Shown here: positions 1-11,800 of the stretch, one piece after another
Numbering within the stretch: the first letter of the stretch is position 1
Layout: the number at the start of each line of letters is the position of its first letter
Source: a virus
IMG/VR virus record: IMGVR_UViG_3300025671_000481
Span: 1 to 25,069 of that record
DNA length: 25,069 bases
Direction: 5' to 3' (one strand)
Program-made: the position numbers and the translations under genes
The notes under the pieces: generated by a model
What the model saw: the letters and a program-made list of their open reading frames with translations, nothing else
Databases searched by the model: none
Told to the model about the DNA's origin: nothing

Positions 1-117
1 TATGATAGACTTGGCATGGGTAATGAGGATGAGTATTTTTGGAAGACAGCAAAAGAAAGGGATAGCAACCCCTTAAAAAGTTCTGTTCAACCTAATCAGG
101 AACCAACAGATGGCTAA
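1..117 (+). CDS. 3' end of an unidentified upstream gene (partial)
   Basis: The window opens inside a frame that is open from base 1 and ends at the TAA at 115-117, giving 38 C-terminal residues that begin YDRLGMGNEDEYFWKTA and end in EPTDG. The piece is hydrophilic, with no membrane segment or recognisable motif. Its stop overlaps the start of the next gene by 8 bases, which fits a co-transcribed phage operon. In T4-like cyanophages the hub gene gp5 often lies a little upstream of gp25, so this could be the gp5 C-terminus. That is inference from gene order only; the visible residues do not prove it. Confidence 0.6.
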   Translation, partial: YDRLGMGNEDEYFWKTAKERDSNPLKSSVQPNQEPTDG

Positions 118-364
118 CAACCCAAACCCAGATAGGAATGCAAATTATATGAAAGAAACATGGGGGACAACTAGTTTGATTACAGATTATTGGTCAAATC
201 CAGAACCAAAGCAAGAAATGCTTCGTGAGATTGCAAATGATAGTCTCACTCCAAAGAAGCATGACTTGAAGAAGCAATCAGAACTGCATGAAAGAATTCG
301 CAATGATCAAGATTATGATGACTGGGAGTATGGCACGGAACCCATTCCATTAAATGAGTTTTAG
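110..364 (+). CDS. Small acidic hypothetical protein, 84 residues
   Basis: The frame starts at ATG 110, and an AGGA Shine-Dalgarno sequence at 98-101 lies 8 bases upstream. This is the clearest ribosome-binding site in the window, which supports this start. The product is short, very hydrophilic and rich in Asp, Glu, Asn and Lys. A charged central part (QEMLREIAND to HERIRNDQ) is probably helical, and the tail is acidic (DYDDWEYGTEPIPLNEF). It has no signal peptide or membrane segment. I do not recognise a family. It overlaps the preceding gene by 8 bases and ends just before the late promoter of gp25. A minor virion or assembly role is plausible from the neighbours but is not shown by the sequence. 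Confidence 0.7.
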   Translation: MANNPNPDRNANYMKETWGTTSLITDYWSNPEPKQEMLREIANDSLTPKKHDLKKQSELHERIRNDQDYDDWEYGTEPIPLNEF

Positions 365-367
365 TGT

Positions 368-375
368 AATAAATA
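368..375 (+). promoter_or_regulatory. T4-type late promoter for gp25-gp6 and downstream genes
   Basis: The octamer AATAAATA lies 4 bases after the stop of the 84-residue gene. It matches the NATAAATA form of the T4 late promoter (TATAAATA), which is read by host RNA polymerase with the phage late sigma factor gp55. By analogy with T4, transcription would start about 6 bases downstream, near 381. That leaves a leader of about 20 bases before the GTG start of gp25. Confidence 0.7.
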
Positions 376-400
376 ACTTCAAGTATTCTTGTATATTACT

Positions 401-802
401 GTGCCTGTACAAAGAGTCAGTAAAGGTTTTAAGGACATTAGTGCCTCTTTTCAGGTCAATCCGCTGAACTTCGATTTGATTGCCTTAAAGAATGAAAGTG
501 CCATTGCCAGGTCACTCCGCAATCTGGTAATGACTCAACGAGGAGAGAGACCATTTGCACCAACTTTAGGGTCGGGTGTTAATGGTCTTCTCTTTGAAAA
601 TATTGATACCATTACTGCATCTGTTCTTCGTGATGAAATCGTTCAAGTTATTGAAAGTTACGAACCGAGAGTTTCATTGATTGATGTTAATGTTACTGGT
701 AATCCAGATGAGAATGCTATGAATGTAAGAATTCAATATCGTATTATTGGTGTTGAAGTTCCTGCACAACAACTCACATTCGCATTGCAACCCACTAGGT
801 AA
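401..802 (+). CDS. gp25: Baseplate wedge subunit gp25 (GPW/gp25 family)
   Basis: This is a structural protein of the contractile-tail baseplate. Gp25-family proteins form part of the inner wedge core with gp6 and gp53 and contact the first sheath ring. The frame gives 133 residues from GTG 401, very close to T4 gp25 (132). The family signature is clear: IARSLRNLVMTQRGERPF followed by LGSGVNGLLFEN (about residues 31-63), then a beta-rich C-terminal half ending in VPAQQLTFALQPTR. I chose GTG 401 (MPVQRVSKGFKD) over the in-frame TTG 389. Cyanophage gp25 proteins as I recall them begin at this VQRVSKGF stretch, and the TTG would sit only about 8 bases from the predicted transcription start. Neither start has a Shine-Dalgarno sequence. 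The stop abuts the gp6 ATG with no gap, suggesting coupled translation. Confidence 0.93.
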   Translation: MPVQRVSKGFKDISASFQVNPLNFDLIALKNESAIARSLRNLVMTQRGERPFAPTLGSGVNGLLFENIDTITASVLRDEIVQVIESYEPRVSLIDVNVTGNPDENAMNVRIQYRIIGVEVPAQQLTFALQPTR

Positions 803-2848
803 ATGCCTTTAGTCAATTTTAGCAACTTAGACTTTGATCAGATAAAGACTTCTATTCAGGATTACCTGAAGACGAATTCAAACTTTACTGACTATGATTA
901 TGAAGGGTCTAATCTTTCCACCATTATTGATCTGTTAGCATATAACACATATATCACTTCATACAACGCCAACATGGTGACGAATGAGGTGTTTATTGAT
1001 AGTGCTACCTTGAGAGAGAATGTAGTTTCTCTTGCAAGGAATATTGGTTATGTCCCTAGATCCAGAAAAGCAGCAGTAGCAAATATTTCATTCTCTGTAG
1101 ATGTATCAAATACAACTGCAGTTACCGTTACTTTGCAGGCGGGATTAGTTCTGACTACATCCAATACATTTGGTAATACAAGTTATACATTTTCAATCCC
1201 ATCAGACATTACAGTTCCAGTTGATTCTACAGGGACTGCATACTTTAATGATATTGATGTCTATGAAGGATCTTTCTTACAGCAAAAATTTACAGTAAGT
1301 TCTAGAACACCAGATCAAAAATATATCTTAGGTAATGGTGGCATTGATACCTCACTGATCAATGTTACAGTAAGAGAATCGGCAACATCATCGGTTCAGA
1401 GAAAATACAGACAGTCCGATAGTTTGTTCGATATCACCGCTACATCGCCCGTATACTTCCTCCAAGAGGTCTCTGACGAGAGATATGAACTCTTGTTCGG
1501 TGACGGTGTGTTTGGTATCAAACCTGAAGAACCCAATGTAATCGTTGCAAATTATATTGTCACTAGTGGTGAGAGTGGCAATAATCTTGCTAACTTCTCT
1601 TTCTCTGGTTCATTAGTTAGTAACAATGGATCGGTAGTAACAAACGGTATCTCAATTGTTACTACTAACCAATCATCTTACGGCGGTAAGGCAATTGAAT
1701 CTGTAAATTCTGTCAAGAAGTATGCTACTCAAATCTATGCTTCTCAGAATAGAGCAGTAACAGCATCTGACTACGAGGCAATTGTTCCAAACATCTATGC
1801 TGAGACAGAATCAGTTTCTGCCTTTGGTGGTGAAGACCTTTCACCTCCTGCATATGGTAAAGTATTCATTAGCATCAAACCATATAATGGTGTGTTTCTT
1901 TCTTCTGCCATTAAGCAAAACATTCAGTCAGCATTAAAGCAGTATAGTGTTGCAGGTATTGTTCCTGAAATTGTTGATCTAAAATATCTCTACATTGAAA
2001 CTAATTCAAGTGTTTATTATAATACAAACTTAGCATCTAGTGCTGCAAATCTAAAAACGATTATTTCTGAAAATATTGTAAATTATTCGGATTCAACCGA
2101 ACTCAATAAATTTGGTGCAAGGTTCAAGTATAGTAAATTCCAAAAAATTATCGACGACAGTCAAGAGTCAATCACTTCTAACATCACAAATGTTGATATC
2201 AGAAGAGACATGGAAGCAAAACTGAATCAGTTTGCTGAGTATGAGATTTGTTATGGAAATAGATTCTATGTGAAAAATCATGGACACGGAACTTACAGTG
2301 GACAAGTGAGTTACAATATCAAATCCTCTGGTTTCACAGTTAGTGGTATTAGTGGAACAGTTTATCTTGGTGATCAAGCAAATAGTGATTTAGAGACAGG
2401 TTCTGTATTTCTCTTTAAATTAGACTCAGATACTCAACCAGTTATTGTTAAAAGAAATATTGGAACCATTGATTATAAAAAAGGTGAGATTAAGTTGAAC
2501 CCCATCAACATTATCTCAACTAGAGTTGTGAAGAATGGAACATCATTTGTTGAGATCTCTGCCTCACCATATTCTAATGATGTGATTGGTCTTCAAGACC
2601 TATATTTGCAATTAGATAACTCAAATGTAGTTGTCAATGTGATCCAAGATAACATTTCTTCTGGTAATGATATTTCTGGAAGTAACTATAAAGTTTCTTC
2701 TAGTTACGCAAATGGAAGTCTGGTTCGTGGAACACCAGTTCTAGTCACAACAGACACAAATACTACTTCTGGAACTACGGTAAATAGTAGTAGTTCTAGT
2801 GCTACCAGTTCTAACACTGGTTCTAGTGGTTCCAATTATTCTTACTAA
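803..2848 (+). CDS. gp6: Baseplate wedge subunit gp6
   Basis: Gp6 forms the ring of dimers that joins the six baseplate wedges, and its C-terminal core belongs to the phage P2 gpJ-like fold. The product is 681 residues, against 660 for T4 gp6. The N-terminal region is typical: an amphipathic start (NLDFDQIKTSIQDYL), then YDYEGSNLSTIIDLLAYNT, then VFIDSATLRENVVSLARNIGYVPR (about residues 8-90). The middle carries the gpJ-like stretch YELLFGDGVFG (about residues 228-238) and ASDYEAIVPNIYAE (about 320-333). The last 33 residues are a Ser/Thr-rich low-complexity tail. The gene follows gp25 without a gap and is separated from the giant downstream gene by 14 bases. It shares the gp25 late promoter, since no promoter motif lies immediately before it. 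Confidence 0.93.
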   Translation: MPLVNFSNLDFDQIKTSIQDYLKTNSNFTDYDYEGSNLSTIIDLLAYNTYITSYNANMVTNEVFIDSATLRENVVSLARNIGYVPRSRKAAVANISFSVDVSNTTAVTVTLQAGLVLTTSNTFGNTSYTFSIPSDITVPVDSTGTAYFNDIDVYEGSFLQQKFTVSSRTPDQKYILGNGGIDTSLINVTVRESATSSVQRKYRQSDSLFDITATSPVYFLQEVSDERYELLFGDGVFGIKPEEPNVIVANYIVTSGESGNNLANFSFSGSLVSNNGSVVTNGISIVTTNQSSYGGKAIESVNSVKKYATQIYASQNRAVTASDYEAIVPNIYAETESVSAFGGEDLSPPAYGKVFISIKPYNGVFLSSAIKQNIQSALKQYSVAGIVPEIVDLKYLYIETNSSVYYNTNLASSAANLKTIISENIVNYSDSTELNKFGARFKYSKFQKIIDDSQESITSNITNVDIRRDMEAKLNQFAEYEICYGNRFYVKNHGHGTYSGQVSYNIKSSGFTVSGISGTVYLGDQANSDLETGSVFLFKLDSDTQPVIVKRNIGTIDYKKGEIKLNPINIISTRVVKNGTSFVEISASPYSNDVIGLQDLYLQLDNSNVVVNVIQDNISSGNDISGSNYKVSSSYANGSLVRGTPVLVTTDTNTTSGTTVNSSSSSATSSNTGSSGSNYSY

Positions 2849-2862
2849 GTAGCAGTCGATAA

Positions 2863-5800
2863 ATGGCAGTAGATAGAGTCAAGTTCCAGGACATTGTTGC
2901 TAGTCAACTCCCTGACTATGTAAAGGAGGACTTTCCTCTCCTTACAGATTTTCTGCAGCAATATTATGCTTCACAAGAATTTGAAAGTGGAACATATGAC
3001 CTGATTCAAAACCTTGATCAGTATGTGAAAGTTGATGAGTTGTCTAGACTGACAACTTCTACTGTCTTACTGAATGACATCTCTTATACTGACACAACCA
3101 TTGCAACTTCTGCGAATGGAAACTTTACTGAAGGATTCCCAGAAACCAATGGTTTGATCAAAATTGATGATGAGATCATCACCTATGAGTATAAGACAGA
3201 TTCCTCGTTTGTTAACTGTACAAGGGGTTTCAGTGGCGTTACAAGTTACGTTGGGACTAATACCCCCGATGAGTTGGTATTTACTTCTACAGAGGCAAAT
3301 ATACACAAATCTGGAGCAACTATCTCCAATCTGAATATTCTATTCCTTCAAGAGTTCTTTAAGAAACTCAAGTATCAGGTCACTCCTGGTTTTACTGAAA
3401 GACAATTATATTCAGGTCTTGATCAAAGAAACTTTGTCTTCAATGCAGATAGTTTCTATAAGTCAAAAGGAACAGATCAATCATTTGAGATTCTGTTCAG
3501 AGCATTGTATGGTGAAGATGTAGATGTAATCAAACCAGCAGAATATTTGCTGCGTCCTTCTAATGCAGATTATAAAATCACTCAAGATCTGGTAGTTGAA
3601 CAGATTCTAGGTGATCCTCTTCAACTTCAAAATCTGACTCTGTTCCAAGACTCTACAGGCGCTAGAGGTTCTGTAACTAATGTTGAACAGATTCAGTATG
3701 ATCAAGGTCAATATTATCAGATTTCTATTGACTATGGTTATCAAAGAGACATTGATGTAACAGGAACAGTTTATAGTAGTTTCAAACCAAATTCTCAGAC
3801 AAAGATTCTTACAGGAGTTTCTGCAGGTTCATCAATCATTGATGTAGATTCTACTGTTGGTTTTGCTGCAACTGGTAACCTCATTGCTAAAGATGCTGAT
3901 GGTGATGATGTCCTCATTCAATATCTTGATAAGAATGATAACCAGTTCTTATCAGTTAGTGGCGTCACCACATCTCTGACTAAAACCACTGACATCAGAT
4001 TTGATGACTATTCATATGCTTATGTTGGCATTAATACCTCAGAGCAAATTCAGGTAAGAATTAGTTCAACACTGAAAGATATCAAGTTTGATGGGTCACC
4101 CTACTACTACAAAAAGGGCGATACCATTCAACTTCAGTCTATTGGTATTGAAGATTATAAAGAGCAGTCGAAGAATTGGTTCTTCAATGTAAAAACCAAT
4201 TGGGAAGCAGCAAGTGTTTCTGTTATTGACGCAACAGAAAACTCTTATGAGATCAATACATATGATCCACACTTCTTGAAGGTTGGATATGATATTCTTC
4301 TTACAGATGTAACTGATGGAAGCAACTATAGTGGAAGTGTTAGTGTTGTTAGATCTTCAACATCACTGATTGTCAACCTTACTACTTCTATTAATGTTGC
4401 CCATTCATTTGAAATTGAAAACCAGTTGTTGAAGGGATACTCCACTAAGTATTCTCAAATTGGTAATTTTGTTGCTAATGTTCAAAACACATACACAGAT
4501 TTCTCTGAGAATGTAATTGTAGCATCAAACTCGCTTCCACATTATGAGGCACCTGCTAATCCTTATGATAAAAAGGTAACCTTTAGCGGAACATTTACAT
4601 CCACAAAAGAAATCCAGTTAACAACTTCTACTGATCATGGTTTCTATACTGGAGACGCTATCTGGTATAAGCCATTTGTAACCAAAACAACTACCACAAC
4701 TCCAAGTGGTGCACAGATCGTCACCACAACCACAAACAGTTTTGAAGGTGTCGATGCTGGCATTTACTACATTAAGAGAGTTAGCTCTACAACTGTTAGT
4801 ATTGCCAGAAGTAAGGCAGACTTGTTCTCTGCAAGTTATGTTACTTTTAATGGAACAGTTACCAATAACCAGTTCATTTACTATGACTTTTATCTGAAGA
4901 CTGTTCAACCTCAGAAGATTTATAGAAATATTCTTCCACCTGTCAATAAGAGTGGTGAATATAAGACAACACCAGGTTACAGTGGTATCTTGGTAAATGG
5001 TGTTGAGATCTTAAACTACAAGTCTACTGACTCAGTTTTGTATGGTGACATTCAGTCATTTGAAATTGAGAGGGGTGGACAGAACTATGATGTCATTACA
5101 CCACCAGAACTCTACATTACCGATGAAGTAGGAACAGGAGCAACAGGTAAATGTTGCGTAACTGGTCGTTTGGAGAGGATTGATATTATCAGTGGTGGTT
5201 TTGATTATGTTGGCACACCTACTGTAAGAATCAGTGGTGGTAATGGTAAGGATGCTGCAGCAGAAGTCAACATGTCTGCTATCATCCACTCAGTATCATT
5301 TGCTGCCAATTCGACTGATAGAGTAGACACAACTGCAGATACAATTGGTTTCACAACCTATCACAACTTTGGTCAAGACGAAAGAGTCATTTATAATGCA
5401 GGAAATGAAACTAAGGTTGGCGGTCTCTCTACAGAAGCGTCTTACTATGTTGGAGTAGTTGATAACTTTACGGTCAAACTCTATACTACACCCTCTGATG
5501 CTAGCGCTGGCATCAATACTGTCAATTTGACATCTCTGGGCACTGGACTACAAACACTGAAGTCTGCTACAAGAAAGAATGTCATTACCAATATTGTAGT
5601 AACTAATCCTGGTAGTGGATATCAAAATAAGCAGAGAACTATTCCAACTGCTGGTGTAAGCACTTCACTCAATCAGTTCACTATCACGAATCATGGTTAT
5701 AATTCAAAAGAGATTGTAGGATATGCTGGAACCAATATCATTGGTCTGTCTACAACTAAGGACTACTATGTTGTCAAGGTAGACAATAATACCTTCTCAC

Positions 5801-8800
5801 TGTCTGAAGTTGGTGTAGGATCGACTGCAACAGATTACTACTATGATAATGGTATCCTTGTAAATCTTCATAGTGAAGGATCTGGAAACTTTAATTATAA
5901 ACCAATCACAGTTTCTGTTGAGGGAACAACAGGCATTTCTACAAGAGCAGGTCAAAGTTTTGCTGCTGTTGTTCAACCAGTCTTTAGAGGAACTATTGAA
6001 TCTGTCGATCTAACAAGTGCTGGTGTTGGTTATGGTGCATCGGAGATCATCAACTTTAATAGGCAACCAAGCATCACTTTCAGAAGTGGTGAAAATGCAG
6101 TATTGGTCCCTGTCATCAACAATGGAAGCATTTCAGAGGTCATCATCAATAATGGCGGAGGTGGTTACAACTCTCCACCCGACTTGGTAATTAATAGTTC
6201 TACTGGAAACTATGCTAGATTGACACCTATTATTAGAAACGGTGCAATCGTAGATGTTAAGGTAATTAATGGTGGTATTGGTTACCACAATCAAACTTCT
6301 ATCAATGTTATCCCTGCGGGTTCAGGAGCAATTGCTGCTGCAAATATCAGATCCTGGAATATCAATCTCTTTGAGAGAAACTTTAATAACATTACAACAG
6401 ATGATGGTTTCCTTGATGAAAACATTGATGACACCTCTCTTGAGTATTCACACGTCTATGCAGCAAGACAACTAAGAAGAGCAGTTTACTCTGTATCAGG
6501 TTCTGATGCAGACAATTCTCTCTATGGAAATCCAGACCTTGTTTTGGATGACAATGTAGAGGTAGATAGTGAATATCACTCACCAATCATTGGATGGGCG
6601 TATGATGGCAATCCAATCTATGGTCCATTTGGTTTTGCACAAAACACTGGTGGTTCTGTAAGAAGAATGTTGTCTGGTTATGAAACACAAGCAAATGCAG
6701 CAAATAGACCTCCTCTCACAATCTACCCTTCTGGTTTCTTCATTGAAGACTTTACTTTTACAGGGACTGGAGACCTTGACCAACACAATGGCAGATTCTG
6801 TGTAACACCAGATTATCCAAATGGTGTCTATGCATACTTTACCACTATCAATAATAATGTAGACTCTGATGGACCATTTAAGAATTATAAGAGACCTATC
6901 TTCCCCTATTTGATTGGTGACTCTTATAAGTCTGAACCAAATCCATTCAACTTCAGACTTAGATCAAATCAAGAGTTCTATGACATTCAAAAGTCTGGTC
7001 TCCTGAGAAACACTGCAGAGTATCATACCAATGATACTAAGAGTGGTTATGATTATATCTTTAACTCCAACACAGTTCAAAAGCAAGTAATTGATATTAC
7101 AGCAACATCTACTGGTTCAATTGAGCAAGTAGGAATTCTAACTGGTGGCATCAACTATAGAGTTGGTGATAAGATTGATTTCAATAATGGAAATACTGGT
7201 GGAAGAGATGCTGATGTCAAAGTCTCAAGTATTCTCGGTAAGACTGTTTCTAGTGTTAGTGTTGCAACTACAACCTTCTACAATGTAGAGTTCATTAGAA
7301 ATGGTGGTTCTTATCTTGGATTTACTACCTCTGCTCCTCACAACTTAGAGAATGGAGATACTGTCCAGATCTCTGGCATCTCTACATTCTTCAAAGGTTT
7401 CAATGGAAGTTACACTGTAGGTGTTAGAAGTGATAACTTTGTTTTGACACTAGGTGTTGGCGCTACAGCAACCACTGGAGAGGTTGCATACTTCTACGTT
7501 TCAGGACCTCTTACATATCCAAACATCAGAGTCAATGACATTCTTCAAATTGAAGATGAAAGAGTTAAGGTTCTGAACATTGATTCTGCATCACAAAGAA
7601 TCAGAGTTCTTAGGGCACAAGATGGCACTCTTGGAGTTGCACACACCAACAGAGAGATTCTCCTTGAGGATCCTAAAAAATTCACTGTAAACATTGGTGG
7701 TCTTACAACAACCAAGTCATACACTCTGAATGATCAGTTGTATTATGATCCAGCAGAATCTATTGGTGTAGGCACCGTAGCAGTTGCTGGTGCTGGTAAG
7801 ACTGTAACCTTCTCAAATCCTGGAGTTGGAGCAACTCAAGTCTTTGTTCCTATTCAGTCGATTTACTATCCCAACCACCGTTTGAGTCTGAATGAAGTTA
7901 TCACCTACAATACTAATGGCGGTCAAGCATCTCAGGTTTGGAATGGTGTAACAGGAGCTGCATTCACTTCTCTCAATAGTTTCAATTCTCTCTATGCTGT
8001 TCCAATCTCAGAAGATCTGATTGGCATTAGCACCAATAAAGTTGGTCTTGGAACTGTTGGTTACGTCGGAGTCAATACATCACTCTCACTACTTTACTTC
8101 ACAGGTAACATTGGAACAGGAAACACTCACAGTTTTACCACAAACAGAGTCAATGTAATCTCTGGTCAGGTTTCACAAAACATTGTGACAGTTTCAACTG
8201 CAACCACTCATGGTCTGACAGGCAATGATACTGTAACAATCTCTGTAAAACCAACTTCAACAAAAACAGTTAAGGTCAAGTATAACAAATACAATAGAAG
8301 AATTGTATTTGATCCAAGAGACTTCTCTTCAAGCGATATTAATCTTACCCTTAACACAATTGGTTTCGGCACAGAATATTTTGCTCTTGGTGATAGAGTA
8401 ATCTATACATCTGATTCACCATCTAGTGGTCTTGTCAACCAGGGAATGTATTATGTCATTCCTTATAATGAAACTCAAGTTCGTCTGGTCACTGAAGAGT
8501 TTGAGTTAAATGCTGCAGAACCAAATTATGTTAACATTGGAACTGCATCAACTGGAACACTCTCTAAGATTAATCCAGTAGTCAAACCAAGTAGAAATAA
8601 CTCACTGGTGTTTGACTTGTCAGACTCCTCAATGTCATTCTTCAATAATAATGTAAATTACTCTGCCTTTGACTTTAACATCTATTCGGACAAGAAGTTC
8701 ACAACAGAATTCTTGACTTCTGGTGAGTCAAGCACATTTGAAGTAACAAAGAGTGGAACCATTGGTGTTGACACAACTGCAAAGGTCACTCTGTCAGTCA

Positions 8801-11800
8801 GTGATTATATTCCACAGAATCTCTTCTATAAATTTGTTCCAACAAATCTGAATATTATTCCAGATGTTCAAAGTGAAATTGTTATTGATGATACTGTAGC
8901 GAACTACAATGAAATCGAAGTGGTTCCCACTGAATATGATGGCACATACACCATATCTGGTGTAGGAACAAATGCCTTTACATACAATATTCCAAACAGA
9001 CCTGGTGTCACTACATACACTTCTTCAAACTCAAAGACAACCTATGAGACAAACTCCAAGTCTGCATATGGTGCCATCACCAAGTTTAAGGTCTTTAATG
9101 GTGGTTATGATTACAAGACTCTGCCAGGTATTACCTCAGTAATCACTGCTACTGGATCTGGAGCAATTCTGCAACCAAGTAGCACAAGCATTGGTAGAAT
9201 TCTGGACACCAGACTGAACAATATTGGTTTTGAATATCCTTCTGATGAGACAGCAAGATTGGTTGCTAATCTCCCCGAAGTCCTCAAGATGAATCTGCTT
9301 GCTTCCTTTGAGAGCATTGGCATTACTTCTGGTGGTCAAAATTATCTTGTAGCACCACAGATTGTTGTTATTGATGGTTTCACAAATCAAGTAATTACTG
9401 ATCTGGATTTGAGATATGAACTTGGAGATACACAAGTTTCTATTATCAAGAACACTTCTGGAATGTATAATACACCTCCCAGAATCCTTCCAACCAGCAA
9501 CTCTAATGGCGTTGGAATTTCTTCTCTGACTTATACTTCTGGAACAAAGACTGTTAGACTTTTCCTTGACGCTGAATTCAGTAATAATGAAGACTTCCCA
9601 TACGAAGTTGGCGAAAATATTATGGTTGAGAATATCAGTGTTGGTATCAACTCTACTGGAAAGGGTTACAACTCTAAGAATTACAACTACTCATTGTTCC
9701 CAGTAACTGGTCTGAACACTGCTTTAGGTGGATCGGGAGCATATGTTGAATATAGTTTGGCAGATTACCTGACTGGCAGTCAGTTCCCTGGAAACTTTGA
9801 TTCTGGAAACTCTGCAGGTAGAGCAATTCCGCAGAAACAGTTCCCAGTATTTGATCCCGTTCTTAAGATCAATAACTTCTCCCAAAATGAAGTAGTTAAG
9901 AATGGTAAAAACAAAGGAACTGTCGAAAGATCAGATCAACTTAGTGAGTATCTCTTTGTAAGCACTCCAAAAGAGTTTGTTGTTGGAACCAAGGTTATTG
10001 GCGAAAGTTCTAATACTCAGGGTGTCATTGAAGAAAAGACAAACTTTAATGCACAAGTCATTACTGGAGCAGGTGCAACAGTTTATGATGGATGGCAAAC
10101 CAATTCTGGTTTCCTGAATGACAATTTTCAGAGAATGCCAAACAATGAGTATTATCAGAATCTCTCATACTCACTTAAGGCCAAGGTTCCTTATGAAACC
10201 TGGAATGATCCTGTCAGTGCACTGAACCACACTGCTGGTTTTGCTAAGTTTGCAGACTTTGTTATTGAAAGTATTGAGGATAGACCTGGAGGTATTGCTT
10301 CCCCAGAAGATAGCAATGTTGAAACTGTTGTTGATATCACCAGTTTTGGTTACCTCAACTGCTTCTCCGATTTTGATATCGTAAGTGAAGTTACAGCAAA
10401 TGCTGATGGAACAATTGTTTCAACTGAGATTGTATTTGATAATACTATTCTCAATGATTACTTTAAGTCAATTGGAAATAGAGTTCTTACTATTGATGAT
10501 TTCAGTGGTTCATTCAATAGCAATGAGAGACCAGAACCTTATGAACCAATTGCATCTTATCCAACAAATTATGTTTACAACAAACTGATTACCTTTGCTA
10601 AGGATGCTTCTCTTGATGATGAGAAGCAGGTAAGTGTTATATCTCTTCTCCAAGATGGGACCGAAGGTTACTTCCAACAATATGGATTAATTGAAGCAGG
10701 AGCAGAACTTGGTTATTATGATTACCTTCCATCCTCTGGCGGTTTTGATGTAGTCTTCTATCCAGAAGATTATCAATATAGCAGCTACGATACTGCTACA
10801 GTGTCATTCAATGCCCTTGATAATATTGTTGGTGTTGGTTCTACTAATATTGGTGAAGTAACACTGATCAATAGTTATAGAACAGCAATTGCTGCAGGTG
10901 TATCCACAACTATTGTTGCAATCGGATCATCCTTCAGAACATCCAAACTTTTGGTTCAAATTGAAGATGCTGCCAACTCTAAGTTCACCGCTTCAGAACT
11001 CAATTTGATTCATGATGGAACAAACGTATTTGTTTTAGAGTATGGTGACTTGCAAATGAGTGATACTCCAGACTTTACTGGGTTTGGAACATTCAGTGCT
11101 AGAATTGATGGTTCCAATATCTTAGTTGACTTTAACTCAAATGTATCTGTTGCATTGACTGCAAATACTAATGTAGTATCAATTTCAAACACATCTGTTG
11201 TAGGCGTTTCTTCTGTAAATCTTGATGTATGCGACATTGTTACTTACAAAACTGACATTGCTGCTTCTGCATCGCCAACAGCAAATACAATTGCAGAATT
11301 CAGATCACCAATTGAAGCATCTTACTTCATTGTTTCAGTTGAAGACATGACAAACTCACAGTTTGAAATGTTTGAAGCAATCACTCTTGAAGCAACTGTG
11401 AATGAAGATTCTATTGTTGAGTATGGAAATGTATTTACAGGAAGTGATAATCTTGGAACTGTTGGTTTTGATACTGCAGGTGGCAATTATCAGTTGACAT
11501 ATACACCAATTGCAAATGCAGAAATGCAAGTTAGAGTTTACTCTATGCAGTTGTTCGTCTATGATATGAATGATAATGCTACTGGCATTAGTTTTAATAA
11601 TACTGTAATTGATACTGATCGTCAAAAGTATAATGGGTCTCTTGCAGATGTCAAGACATCATTCGGTCTGACGCACAATGGTTTGAATATCTTCCAGAGA
11701 AGTTTTGATGGAAGTGATTCTGGAATTGTTGATATCACAAAGAACTTCATTAAGATCCCTGAGCACTTCTTTGTCACTGGCGAAAAAGTCTACTACAACT

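Noticed and set aside
2858-2865. GATAAATG resembling a late promoter at the start of the giant gene
   Set aside because: It overlaps the ATG itself, so transcription would begin inside the coding sequence, and its last base departs from the motif.
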